Assembly (NCBI GenBank): GCA_033764095.1 | Contig: JANRJF010000307.1 | Span: forward strand, 1-20,757 | DNA from: JBDTMT01 sp033764095 | GTDB lineage: Bacteria > Desulfobacterota > Binatia > HRBIN30 > CADEER01 | Length of the DNA: 20,757 nucleotides | Direction: 5' to 3' | Shown: positions 1-7,869 of the stretch, one piece after another | Position numbering within the stretch: position 1 is the stretch's first letter | Layout of the letters: the number at the start of each line of letters is the position of its first letter | Translations under genes and position numbers: made by a program | The notes under the pieces: model-generated | What the model saw: only the letters and a program-made list of their open reading frames with translations | Told to the model about the DNA's origin: nothing | Database searches by the model: none

Positions 1-1119
1 GCCGACCGCGCGCGCCTGGTCCGGCGCCGCGAGCAGCGCCAGCAGCCGCGCCGCCAGCGCCGCGGCGGCGCCCGGCGGCGTCAGCCAGCCGGTCTCGCCC
101 TCGGCGAGCAGCTCGCGCACGCCGCCGGCGTCGGTGGCGACCACCGGCTTGCCGAGCAGCATGCCCTCGAGAATGACGCGGCCAAACGGCTCCGGCCGCA
201 CCGAGGCATGCACGACGATGTCCCAGGCGCGCATCACTTCCGGAATGTCGGGCCGGAAGCCGGCCAGATGCACCCGCTCGGCGAGCCCCAACGCGGCGAT
301 GCGCGCCTGCAGCGCGGCGGCGTAGTCGGCGCCGGCGCGGTGCACGCCGCCGGCGATCACGCAGTGCACGTCGGGCCGATCGGCGAGCAGGCCGAGCGCC
401 TCGACGACGACATGCTGTCCCTTCCACTCCTGCACGTTGCCGGCGATGCCGATGCACGGCGCGTCGAGCGGTACGCCGAGCTCGCGGCGCACCGCGGCCA
501 CCTCGCGGTGCGGCGCCAGCCAGGCCTCGTCGACCGCGTCGTAGACGATGCGCTCGTCGGCGGCGCGCACGCCGTGCTGGTGGCAGTAGTCGAGGATGGC
601 GTGCGTCATACAGATCAGCGTCGTGCGGCGGGCCGCCCAGCGCTCGCGGGCGCCGTACTTCTCGAAGCCTTTGACGTGGCAGATCACCGGCGTGCCGGTC
701 ATCAGCCCGGCGAGGATGCCGTCGCAGTTGGCGCGCACCCCGTTGCCGAGGTGCAACACGTCGGCGCGCTCGCGGCGGATGACGCGCGCCAGCGCCAGCG
801 CGGCGGGAAACTCCTCGGCCATCAACCGCGCCGTCTGGCGGCCGGCGCGCAGCGCGCCGCGCACCGCCCCGAGGCGCTTGGCGCGCTGGTAGCCCGGCCG
901 CTCGAGCAGCGCGTGCTGCTTGGGCAGTCGCCGGCGCGCGACGTGGTGGACGTGCACATCGAGCTGCGCCAGGTCGGCTTCGATGGGCTTGGGTTCGTAC
1001 AGGGCCATGCCGATGCGGAAACGACTGCGGTCCATGCCGCGGATCAGGTGATAGAGGCCGGTGAGCGAGCCGCCGAGCACCCCGCCGCTCGACGCCTCGA
1101 CGAACAGCACCGTGGTCAT
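1..1119 (-). CDS. GT4-family glycosyltransferase, C-terminus beyond the window
   Basis: The minus strand is open from an ATG at 1119 to the left edge (373 codons, no stop), so the C-terminal tip is missing. The N-terminus (MTTVLFVEASSGGVLGGSL) has the glycine-rich acceptor loop of retaining GT-B enzymes. The second half has GIAGNVQEWKGQHVVVEAL, and then PEPFGRVILEGMLLGKPVV, which carries the E-x7-E nucleotide-sugar motif of GT4. It most likely transfers a sugar from a nucleotide donor to the lipid-linked repeat unit at the cytoplasmic face of the inner membrane; donor and acceptor cannot be read from the sequence. It is the last gene of the run and lies 76 nt after the preceding SDR gene, the spacer holding a strong inverted repeat. 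The ATG overlapping the SDR stop at 1199 is out of frame, so 1119 is the start. Confidence 0.88.
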   Translation of the reverse strand, partial: MTTVLFVEASSGGVLGGSLTGLYHLIRGMDRSRFRIGMALYEPKPIEADLAQLDVHVHHVARRRLPKQHALLERPGYQRAKRLGAVRGALRAGRQTARLMAEEFPAALALARVIRRERADVLHLGNGVRANCDGILAGLMTGTPVICHVKGFEKYGARERWAARRTTLICMTHAILDYCHQHGVRAADERIVYDAVDEAWLAPHREVAAVRRELGVPLDAPCIGIAGNVQEWKGQHVVVEALGLLADRPDVHCVIAGGVHRAGADYAAALQARIAALGLAERVHLAGFRPDIPEVMRAWDIVVHASVRPEPFGRVILEGMLLGKPVVATDAGGVRELLAEGETGWLTPPGAAAALAARLLALLAAPDQARAVG

Positions 1120-1145
1120 GCGTGGCGAACCGCGGGTCGCGCGCC

Positions 1146-1181
1146 GGCTCGCCGGTCGGCCTCGGGCCCGGCCGGCGAGCC
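1146..1181 (-). repeat. 10-bp inverted repeat between SDR and GT4 genes
   Basis: GGCTCGCCGG (1146-1155) pairs perfectly with CCGGCGAGCC (1172-1181) around a 16-nt GC-rich loop that contains the palindrome CGGGCCCG. It fills the middle of the 76-nt spacer. No T-tract follows on the minus strand, so it is not a classical intrinsic terminator. It could reduce read-through, stabilise the mRNA end or be a remnant of composition. Confidence 0.5.
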
Positions 1182-1195
1182 GCGCAGCGCCCCCC

Positions 1196-2200
1196 TCATG
1201 CGAGCGATTGCGCCGGCGCCGGGCTGGCGGCGACCGCCGCGGCCGGCACCGCGGCGAAGCTGCGCCGCAGCGCGGCGGTGATCGGGACGCGCGGATACCA
1301 GCCGAGCTCGTTCTGCGCTCGGAAGGTGACGAAGGTCGCACTGCGCAACGTGCGCTCGACCTGGTGCCGGCTGATCGGCGACTTGCGTCCGACCATCCCC
1401 AGCCCGCGCTCAGCGCCGGTCACCGCCAAGCGCAGCAGGCTGAGCGGCGGGTAGAACGGGAACCAGCGCTGTCCGCCGACCTCGCGATAGGTGCGCGCGT
1501 AGTCGGCCTGGCGGGCGTGCACGTCGACGATGGTGTAGGCGCGCCCGCGGGCGATCTCCGCGCGCGCCGCCAGCGCGATCGCGTCGGCGACATTGTCCAC
1601 GTAGGCGAGCGGCAACAGATAGTCGCGACTGGCGAGCAGCACGCGCAGCGGGCCGAGCGCCACGGCGCGCCGCGCCAGCGGCGGCTTGTTGCCGGGCCCG
1701 TAGAGCAGTCCGGGTCGGATGATCGTCAGCGGCGCCCCGCGCTCGATCGCGGCACGCGCCAGCTTGTCGGCGGCCAGCTTCGAGCGCGCGTAGAAGCCGC
1801 GCTCGCCGCCGCCGTCGTCATAGGGGCTCTCCTCGGTGACCGTCGCGCCGTCGTGCGGCACCGCGTAGACGCTCAGCGAGCTGACGTGCACCACCCGACC
1901 GACCCCGGCGGCGGTGGCCGCCGCGATGAGGGCCTCGGTGGCCCGCACGTTGGTCGCCTCGAACTCCTCCCACTCGCCGGTGGTGGCGACGCGGGCGCCG
2001 GCGTGGATGACCCAGTCGCAACCGGCCACGGCGCGGGCCAGCACGGCGTCGTCGCGCAGATCGCCCTCGATGCGCTCGTCGGCGGCGCTCGGCCGTCCGC
2101 TGCGCACCAGCGCGCGCACCCGCACCCCCTCGGCCTGCAGACGCGCGACGATGCGGGCGCCGAGAAACCCCGACGCCCCGGTGACCAACGCGGTCGTCAC
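1196..2200 (-). CDS. NAD(P)-dependent SDR epimerase/dehydratase, 3-beta-HSD-like
   Basis: This is a 334-aa extended short-chain dehydrogenase/reductase. The N-terminal Rossmann motif GASGFLG is at residues 8-14. A GDLRD acidic stretch follows near 46-50, HAGA stands where HLAA usually is near 66-69, the active-site SSLS is near 107-110, and the catalytic YxxxK is YARSK at 137-141. RPGLLYGPG follows, as usual for this fold. The family interconverts nucleotide sugars or related hydroxy/keto substrates; the 3-beta-HSD/dihydroflavonol-like subgroup resembles this protein, and its substrate is unknown. The start is a GTG at 2200, two bases after the stop of the GFO/IDH gene, so the pair is very likely translationally coupled. 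A longer upstream reading in the same frame only covers the neighbouring gene in a wrong frame and was discarded. Confidence 0.88.
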   Translation of the reverse strand: MTTALVTGASGFLGARIVARLQAEGVRVRALVRSGRPSAADERIEGDLRDDAVLARAVAGCDWVIHAGARVATTGEWEEFEATNVRATEALIAAATAAGVGRVVHVSSLSVYAVPHDGATVTEESPYDDGGGERGFYARSKLAADKLARAAIERGAPLTIIRPGLLYGPGNKPPLARRAVALGPLRVLLASRDYLLPLAYVDNVADAIALAARAEIARGRAYTIVDVHARQADYARTYREVGGQRWFPFYPPLSLLRLAVTGAERGLGMVGRKSPISRHQVERTLRSATFVTFRAQNELGWYPRVPITAALRRSFAAVPAAAVAASPAPAQSLA

Positions 2201-2202
2201 GC

Positions 2203-3270
2203 TCAACTCGCCAGTTGCGCCGGCTGCGCCGGCGCGGCGCTCTGCGCCAGGATCTCGTCGTACCAGGCGACCACGTCGCGCCCCTCGGCGGCGCTCACCG
2301 GCGGCTCGCCGCCGGCGGCCACCGAGGCATACAGCGTCGCCAGGTGGCGCCCGATGCCGGGATAGAAGCGTTGCTTGCCGGTCGCGTACTGGATGGCGTT
2401 GCGCACCGTCGCGCTGCTGAGCTGCAGCGCTTCGCTGAGGTTCGGCCACACCTTGCCGACCAGCTTGGGCAGGCGGCGCGGACGCCGTTCGATCAGGGTC
2501 ATGTTGTTGAGATTCACTTCCAGGCTCGCCCGGCTGCCGAGCAGGGTCAGGCGGTTCATGAACGGTTGCGCGTGCAGCGACATGGTGACCGCGCCGAGAC
2601 AGCGCTCGCCGTCGGCGATCAGCCGCACCTCTTCCAGGTAGCCGCTCGGGCTGCGGTGAGCGAGGACGCGCACGCCGCGCGCCGGACCGGCAAAGCGGCG
2701 CATGAGATAGAGCGGGTGCGAGGCGAGATTGTTCAGCGGTCCGCCCGGCAGGCGCGCCGTCCAGTGCGACGACTCGTTCGCCAGCTTGTCGACCTCGCCG
2801 GGCTCGGCGCCCTGGAAGACCTCGACGCCGACCAGCTCGCCGAGGCGGCCGACCTCGACCGCGCGCGCCGCGTCCTGCACCACCGGATCGAACCAGCGAT
2901 TGTGATCGACCGACACCCAACGTCCGGCCCGCCGCGCCGCAGCGACCACCTGTTCGGCCTCGGCGGTATCGAGCGCCAGCGGTTTCTCGACCAGCACGTT
3001 GACGCCCGCCCTGAGCAGCTCCAGGGCCAGCGGCGCGTGCGTCGCCGGCGGCGTCAGCACGTGCGCCACCTGCGGTCGTCCGCGCTCGATCAGCTCGGCC
3101 ACCGAGGCGAACTCGGCCAGCCCCGCCTCGGCGGCGAAGCTGGCGCGCGCGCCCGCGTCGGTGTCACAGACCCCGACCAGCTCGACCGATTCCAACCCCT
3201 GCAGATAGGCGCGGTGCACGCGGGCGATGCGCCCGCAGCCGATCAGCCCGACGCGCACCCGTGCCGTCAC
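2203..3270 (-). CDS. GFO/IDH/MocA-family oxidoreductase
   Basis: This is a 355-aa NAD(P)-dependent sugar oxidoreductase. The dinucleotide-binding motif GLIGCGRIA is at residues 8-16, and VEKPLAL near 94-100 contains the conserved EKP Lys (about 97). The C-terminal half is the usual alpha/beta substrate domain, with SHPLYLMRRF and a VSAAEGRDVV segment near the end. In polysaccharide loci this family commonly oxidises C3 of UDP-sugars before a DegT-type transamination, and such an aminotransferase lies at 5732-6955. That functional pairing is inference. The start is GTG at 3270, overlapping the upstream epimerase stop as GTGA; another GTG at 3258 is possible. The protein has its full family length and no damaged motif. 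Confidence 0.88.
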   Translation of the reverse strand: MTARVRVGLIGCGRIARVHRAYLQGLESVELVGVCDTDAGARASFAAEAGLAEFASVAELIERGRPQVAHVLTPPATHAPLALELLRAGVNVLVEKPLALDTAEAEQVVAAARRAGRWVSVDHNRWFDPVVQDAARAVEVGRLGELVGVEVFQGAEPGEVDKLANESSHWTARLPGGPLNNLASHPLYLMRRFAGPARGVRVLAHRSPSGYLEEVRLIADGERCLGAVTMSLHAQPFMNRLTLLGSRASLEVNLNNMTLIERRPRRLPKLVGKVWPNLSEALQLSSATVRNAIQYATGKQRFYPGIGRHLATLYASVAAGGEPPVSAAEGRDVVAWYDEILAQSAAPAQPAQLAS

Positions 3271-4052
3271 GCCGCTCCCTGCAGCCGGCCGTTGGCGCTC
3301 AGCCACTTGGCGTTGTGGAACTGGTCGTGGCGGAAGTCCGCCACCACGCCGCTGTGCAGCAGCGCGCCAACCTCGCTGATCGCGTCGTCCACCGTGCGCT
3401 GCGGCTTGAAGCCGAGCTCGGTGCGGATGCGGTCGAAGCTGACCCGATAGCTGCGCAGATCCTGCGCGTTGCTGAGATACTCGATGCGCGTGCCCGGCAC
3501 CTGCGCGGCGACGCGCTCCGCAATCTCGCCGACCGTGTAGTTCTGCCCGTCGGAGCCGACGTTGAAGATCTTCTCCCCCGCGCCCTTGGTCTCGACCGCA
3601 CAGAGGAAGGCCTCGGCGGCGTCCTGCACGTGCAGGTGCGGGCGCCACTGCGTCGCGCCGCTGACCTTGATTGCGCCCTGCGCCTGGGCGCAGGCGGTCA
3701 TGGTGTTGACCATCAGATCGAATCGCATGCGCGGCGAAACGCCGCAGACCGTCGCCAACCGCAGAATGATCACCTCGACGTCGCGCTGGTCGAGCAGCAG
3801 GTCCTCCGACATGATGCGCGTGCGGGCATAGAGCGACACCGGATTCAGCGTCGAGTTCTCGTCGAGGACGTCGTTGTCCTTGGCCCCGTACACGCTGCAC
3901 GACGAGGCGAACACCAGACGCTGCACCTGGGCGGCGCGACAGGCGTCCAGCATCTGGCGCGTCGACTCGTAGTTGATCGCCATCGTCCGATTCGGATCGA
4001 GATCGCAGGCCGCGTCACCGACGATCGCCGCCAGTGCCACCACCGCGCGCAC
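3267..4052 (-). CDS. C-terminal fragment of the interrupted epimerase
   Basis: This 261-aa open frame could start at a GTG at 4052, 27 nt after the amber codon and in the same frame. It contains the SSCSVYG and YARTR catalytic region and the substrate domain, but lacks the NAD-binding GGxGYxG loop, so it is not expected to be an active dehydrogenase by itself. Its stop overlaps the GTG start of the GFO/IDH gene by 4 nt. Translation of this part may be needed for coupling to that downstream gene. Confidence 0.5.
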   Translation of the reverse strand: MRAVVALAAIVGDAACDLDPNRTMAINYESTRQMLDACRAAQVQRLVFASSCSVYGAKDNDVLDENSTLNPVSLYARTRIMSEDLLLDQRDVEVIILRLATVCGVSPRMRFDLMVNTMTACAQAQGAIKVSGATQWRPHLHVQDAAEAFLCAVETKGAGEKIFNVGSDGQNYTVGEIAERVAAQVPGTRIEYLSNAQDLRSYRVSFDRIRTELGFKPQRTVDDAISEVGALLHSGVVADFRHDQFHNAKWLSANGRLQGAA

Positions 4053-4079
4053 GCCCGACAGCGCGCGCGTCAGGGCGCG

Positions 4080-4262
4080 CTAGTCGCAGATGTCGCCGGT
4101 GATCAGCTCGACGTCGTCGCGCTCGGCGAGGTCGTCGAGCCCATGACCACCGTAGACGAAGTTGTCCAGCACCCGCACGCGATGCCCACGCGCCAACAGC
4201 TTGCGGGTCAGATGAGAACCGACATAGCCGGCGCCACCCGTGACCAGAACCAGATCCCCCAT
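4080..4262 (-). CDS. N-terminal fragment of the interrupted epimerase
   Basis: This is a 60-aa peptide from the ATG at 4262 to TAG at 4080. It carries only the first part of the Rossmann fold (GGAGYVGSHL) and ends at GDICD. It cannot form the catalytic site alone. It has the best ribosome-binding site of the broken gene (AGGGGGA). It lies 52 nt after the sugar-transferase stop. Confidence 0.45.
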   Translation of the reverse strand: MGDLVLVTGGAGYVGSHLTRKLLARGHRVRVLDNFVYGGHGLDDLAERDDVELITGDICD

Positions 4263-4314
4263 TGCGTCCCCCTGTTGAACGGCTGAGTTGTGAAAGCCCA
4301 CGTTGCCCTGTCCG

Positions 4315-5724
4315 TTACTGCCGCGCCACCGCCATGCTGCTCGCCGGCAGGCCGCCCGCCCCACCGAAGCTGCCGCCGCCGCCACCGAGCAACTCACTCA
4401 GCGCCGGCACGATGCGATACTCGACGCCGGCCTGCTCGCACACGTCGACCACTTCGCGTGCGGCGTGGTCGCTGAGGTCCGACATGCAGACGAAGACCGC
4501 CTGGATGCGGTTCGCCGAGACCGCCAGCGGCAGCTCGGTCGCGCCGCCCAGAACCCGCACGCCATGGATCAGGGAGCCCCAGCGCTCCGGCACCTCGTCG
4601 ATGAAGCCGACCGGCCGGTAGGGGCACAGCGGATCCTCCAGCAGGGTGCGCGCGATCGACTCGCCGCCGACGCCGGCGCCCACCACCAGCGCCTTCTGGC
4701 GGCGCTGTCCGCGCTGCCGCCAGCCGTGCCGCACCCAGGCGCGCAGGCCGTAGCGCACGCCGCCGACCAGGAAGATGACCACCGCCCAGTCGATGATGAA
4801 CACCGAGCGCGGGAACGACTGCAGGCCGGCGAAGAAGGTCAGGCCGCCGGCCATCACCGCGCTCAGCGACACGGCCTTGGCGATCGCCGCCAGGTCCCAC
4901 AGGCCGAAGTAGGCGAAGACGCCCTGATAGGCGCCGAAGTACATCAGCGCCGCCGAGCGGGCGACCAGCGTGATCAGCAGCGGCAGCAGCAGGAAGCGCG
5001 GATCCTGCGGCCAGTCGAAGTCCTGCCGGATCATGAACGAGAGGTAGCAGGAGGCGGCGATCAACACGCAGTCGGCGGCGAACAACGCGACGCGATGGCG
5101 GCGGCGCCAGAGGAACTTGGTCTTCACCGCGCCGCGCACCGTCGCCCAGATGCCGCGCGCCAACAGCGACATGTCGCCCCAGAACGAGGCGCGCGCGACG
5201 TACTCCATGTCGCGCGACAGCTTCTCCGGCAGGATGTGGTCGATGTAGTACGCCTCGGTGTCCTTGAGCCCTTCCGGGTAGCTCTCGAGCTCGTCGCGGC
5301 CGAGGATCTGGCTGGGGCCGACCATGCCCGGGCGCACGTTCAGCACGGCGCGCTGCGCCTCGCTGTAATAGCGCACGAAGTATGGATCCTCGGGACGCGG
5401 GCCGATCAGGCTCATGTCGCCGATCATGACGTTGATCAGCTGCGGCAGCTCGTCGATCTTGAACCAGCGCAGGATCTGGCCGACGCGGGTGACGCGCGGG
5501 TCGCGCTTGGTCGTCAGGCGCGAGCCCATCTTGTAGGCGCCGTGCACCAAGCTGCGGAACTTGAAGATACGGAACGCCCGTCCACCGAGACCGACGCGCG
5601 CCTGGCGGAAGAACACCGGCCCGGGGCTGTCGATCTTGATCAGCAGGGCAACCACCAACAGGAAGGGCAGCAGGATCAGCAGCCCGATGGTGGCAACAAG
5701 CAGGTCGACGAGTCGCTTCAGCAT
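4315..5724 (-). CDS. Sugar-phosphate transferase fused to a FlaA1/CapD-like N-terminal membrane and nucleotide-binding domain
   Basis: This 469-aa protein has two parts. Residues 1-200 are a bacterial sugar transferase (PglC/WcaJ catalytic type): one hydrophobic segment (5-30), KFRSL (55-59), the DE dyad in WFKIDELPQL (Asp91, Glu92), GDMSLIGPRP (102-111) and RPGMVGP (131-137). It would move a sugar phosphate from a nucleotide sugar to undecaprenyl phosphate, the first step of repeat-unit assembly. Residues 205-330 contain about four membrane segments, and 345-440 a Rossmann-like domain with VVGAGVGGESIA. That half resembles the N-terminal region of FlaA1/WbpM/WbaP proteins, where it normally precedes the catalytic domain. 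Here the order is reversed, and no SDR domain follows. The C-terminus is a Gly/Ser-rich tail. It starts 7 nt after the aminotransferase stop. Confidence 0.9.
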   Translation of the reverse strand: MLKRLVDLLVATIGLLILLPFLLVVALLIKIDSPGPVFFRQARVGLGGRAFRIFKFRSLVHGAYKMGSRLTTKRDPRVTRVGQILRWFKIDELPQLINVMIGDMSLIGPRPEDPYFVRYYSEAQRAVLNVRPGMVGPSQILGRDELESYPEGLKDTEAYYIDHILPEKLSRDMEYVARASFWGDMSLLARGIWATVRGAVKTKFLWRRRHRVALFAADCVLIAASCYLSFMIRQDFDWPQDPRFLLLPLLITLVARSAALMYFGAYQGVFAYFGLWDLAAIAKAVSLSAVMAGGLTFFAGLQSFPRSVFIIDWAVVIFLVGGVRYGLRAWVRHGWRQRGQRRQKALVVGAGVGGESIARTLLEDPLCPYRPVGFIDEVPERWGSLIHGVRVLGGATELPLAVSANRIQAVFVCMSDLSDHAAREVVDVCEQAGVEYRIVPALSELLGGGGGSFGGAGGLPASSMAVARQ

Positions 5725-5731
5725 CGCAGTC

Positions 5732-6955
5732 TCACCGGCGGTGACGGCGTAGGATGTCGCGCAGCGTGTCGGCGACGCGGTCCACGTCGGCGTCGCTGAG
5801 GCCCGGGTAGAGCGGCAGGGAGATGATGCGCTCCCATTCTCGGTCGGCGACCGGCAGCGTCTCGGCGCGCACGCCGAGTTGGTCGCGGTAGTAGCTGTGC
5901 TCGTGCAGCGGGATGAAATGGACGCTGGTGCCGATGCCCGCCGCGGTGAGCGCCTGGATGACCGCGTCGCGGTCGATGGTCAGCGCCTCGTGCCGCACGC
6001 GGGCGACGAACAGATGCCAGGCGTGGTCGACGTCGGAGCGACAGGTCGGCACCTCGACCAGGTCGGCGACGTCGGCGAACGCGGCGCGATAGCGCTCGAC
6101 GATGTGCAGGCGCGCCGCCTGCATCGCCGCCAGCCGCTCGAGCTGCACCAGGCCGAGCGCCGCGTTCATGTCGGTCATGTTGTACTTGAAGCCTGGATAG
6201 GCGACGTCGTAGCGCCAGGTACCGTCCTTGGCGTAGCGTTTCCACGCGTCGCGCGTCATGCCGTGCAGCCGGCGCCCGCGCACGCGTTCGATCAGCGCCT
6301 CGTCGCGCCCGGTGACCATGCCGCCCTCGCCGGTGGCGAGGTTCTTGGTCGCGTAGAAGCTGAACACGGTCAGGTCGCTGACGCTGCCGATGCTGCGGCC
6401 GCGGTACGCCGCCGGCAGCGCGTGCGCCGCGTCCTCCATCACCGCCGCGCCGCGTGCCGCGGCCAGCGCCAGGATCGGATCGAGGTCGCAGGGATGACCG
6501 GCGAAGTGCACCGGCCCGATGGCGCGCGTGCGCGGCGTCCACTTGCGCTCGGCGTCGGCGACGTCGAGGTTCAACGTGTCGGGCTCGACGTCGACCAGCA
6601 CCGGGCGCGCGCCGACGTGGATGACGGTGGCGGCGGTGGAGGCGAAGGTCAGCGTCGGCACCAGCACTTCGTCGCCCGGGCCGATGCCGAGCGCGTCGAG
6701 CCCGAGGTGCAGGCCCGCAGTCGCGCTGCTCACCGCCACCGCGAGCGGCGCCTCGACGCGGCTCGCGAAGCGTTCCTCGAAGCTGCGCGTCTTCGGCCCC
6801 ATCGTCAGCCAGCCGGAGCGCAGCGTGTCGACCACCGCTGCGATCTCGGCCTCGCCGATCGAGGGCCGGTGGAACGGCAGGAACGGCGCCTCGGCGGCGG
6901 TGACCGCCGGCGCGCTCACTGCGCCGAGCGTGTCGAGTGGCGGCTTGGCGCTCAT
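5732..6955 (-). CDS. DegT/DnrJ/EryC1/StrS-family PLP aminotransferase
   Basis: This is a 407-aa sugar aminotransferase. RPSIGEAEIAAVVDTLRSGW (30-49) is the usual family opening. SSATAGLHLGL lies near 76-86, and MEDAAHAL (173-180) holds the acidic residue that binds the PLP nitrogen. SFYATKNLATGEGGM (199-213) contains the Schiff-base Lys204. GFKYNMTDMNAALGLVQL and a C-terminal HFIPLHEHSYYR also match the family. It would convert a keto-sugar nucleotide to an amino sugar with glutamate as donor. The keto sugar might come from the GFO/IDH or SDR enzymes encoded further on (inference). The ATG at 6955 overlaps the preceding stop as ATGA, which fixes the start. Length and motifs are normal, so it is probably active. 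Confidence 0.93.
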   Translation of the reverse strand: MSAKPPLDTLGAVSAPAVTAAEAPFLPFHRPSIGEAEIAAVVDTLRSGWLTMGPKTRSFEERFASRVEAPLAVAVSSATAGLHLGLDALGIGPGDEVLVPTLTFASTAATVIHVGARPVLVDVEPDTLNLDVADAERKWTPRTRAIGPVHFAGHPCDLDPILALAAARGAAVMEDAAHALPAAYRGRSIGSVSDLTVFSFYATKNLATGEGGMVTGRDEALIERVRGRRLHGMTRDAWKRYAKDGTWRYDVAYPGFKYNMTDMNAALGLVQLERLAAMQAARLHIVERYRAAFADVADLVEVPTCRSDVDHAWHLFVARVRHEALTIDRDAVIQALTAAGIGTSVHFIPLHEHSYYRDQLGVRAETLPVADREWERIISLPLYPGLSDADVDRVADTLRDILRRHRR

Positions 6956-7869
6956 GCCGCCCCCCGCAGCGGCTGCAGGTCGCCGCCCTCTTCGGCGAAG
7001 CGCAGCAGCCCCATCGCCTTCTGCCAGAACCCACCGCGCGGGCCGCGTCCGTCGGCGAAGCGGACCAGCGCCCGGCGCGCCGTCGCCGCCGCGAGCAGGC
7101 GCCGCACCACCGGATGGAAGACGACGCGCTGGCGCAGCGGCGCGCTGCGAAAGCCCATGCCGAACTTGAACTCGTCGAGCGCATCCACCGCCTCGAGCGA
7201 TTCGAGGCCGAAGGTGATCTGCCGCACGCCGCGCTCGCGCAGCATGTGCCGCGCCACCTCGAACACCAGCGCGTTGTTCGGGTACGCATCGAGCCGATCG
7301 GTGCGCGAGCGCGCCAGCAGGAACTCGACGCAGTCGTCGAGTTGCACGGTGACCAGGAAGGCCGCGAGTTGCCCCTCGACGGTGGCGCTCCAGCCCTGCA
7401 TCGTCTCGGCCGCGCCGGCCGCCGCCCAGTAGCGCGCCCAGGCGGCCTCGCTCAGACGCACGGCGCGCCCCTGGCGCGCCAGCGTGTCGCGGTCCGCCGC
7501 CAGGCCCTGCGCGGCGATGACGTCGAAGCCGACCGGCGCGATCGCGCAGCGACGCAGGCCGCGCCGCACCTTGCTGCGCACGTTGCTGCTCAGCCGCTCG
7601 ACGTCGTACGCGGCGTCGTCGCAGACGATCTGGTAGCTCAGCTTGCCGGGCCCCTCGAGGGGCGCGGAGAAGCGCAGTCCGGCGCACGGCTGGAAGCGCC
7701 ACAGCGCCCGCAGCGCGTCGTCGGTCGGGGTGAGCAGGCGATGCGACGGCATGGCGAGGAAGAAGCCGGGACTGGCGTCGTACCAGTAGGTCCCGGCGCC
7801 GCGCAGCACGCGATGGCCGGTGGCACTCAGGAAGTGCGCGAACGGCTCGACCGGGGCGTGCGCGCTCAT
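6952..7869 (-). CDS. FemAB/BioF2-like GNAT-fold acyltransferase
   Basis: This is a 305-aa protein. The middle (VRSKVRRGLRRC) and C-terminal half (NNALVFEVARHMLRERGV, FGLESLEA, then FKFGMGFRSAPLRQRVVFHP) match the pattern of the BioF2-like/FemAB-like acetyltransferase domain, which is often found in exopolysaccharide loci. Members transfer acyl or aminoacyl groups; the substrate here is unknown, and the locus suggests acylation of an amino sugar or of a repeat unit, perhaps after the adjacent DegT enzyme makes the amine (inference). There is no signal peptide or membrane segment, so it is cytoplasmic. The start at 7869 overlaps the ligase stop by ATGA, and its own stop overlaps the aminotransferase ATG the same way, so the three genes are tightly coupled. 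Confidence 0.75.
   Translation of the reverse strand: MSAHAPVEPFAHFLSATGHRVLRGAGTYWYDASPGFFLAMPSHRLLTPTDDALRALWRFQPCAGLRFSAPLEGPGKLSYQIVCDDAAYDVERLSSNVRSKVRRGLRRCAIAPVGFDVIAAQGLAADRDTLARQGRAVRLSEAAWARYWAAAGAAETMQGWSATVEGQLAAFLVTVQLDDCVEFLLARSRTDRLDAYPNNALVFEVARHMLRERGVRQITFGLESLEAVDALDEFKFGMGFRSAPLRQRVVFHPVVRRLLAAATARRALVRFADGRGPRGGFWQKAMGLLRFAEEGGDLQPLRGAA

Larger units (their letters stand above)
3267..4262 (-). pseudogene. NAD-dependent epimerase gene interrupted by an in-frame TAG
   Basis: One continuous reading frame of 331 codons would encode an extended SDR, but codon 61 is TAG (4080-4082). The N-terminal piece has VTGGAGYVGSHL (Rossmann, residues 7-18) and VLDNF (31-35). After the TAG the same frame continues with VVALAAIVGDAAC, SSCSVYG (120-126) and a full C-terminal domain, so no frameshift is involved. 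A C-to-T change of CAG would be enough to produce it. The proton-relay motif reads YARTR (145-149), with Arg where SDRs have Lys, a second sign of lost or altered activity. The start at 4262 is backed by a strong AGGGGGA Shine-Dalgarno 5 nt upstream. TAG ends other genes here (13908, 17541), so general recoding is unlikely. It may be a true pseudogene, a strain variant or a base-call error. Confidence 0.75.

Noticed and set aside
4080..4082. TAG as a sense codon (pyrrolysine or general amber recoding)
   Set aside because: TAG ends at least two other genes here (13908-13910 and 17541-17543), and the epimerase family has no known pyrrolysine. A nonsense mutation or base error is simpler.
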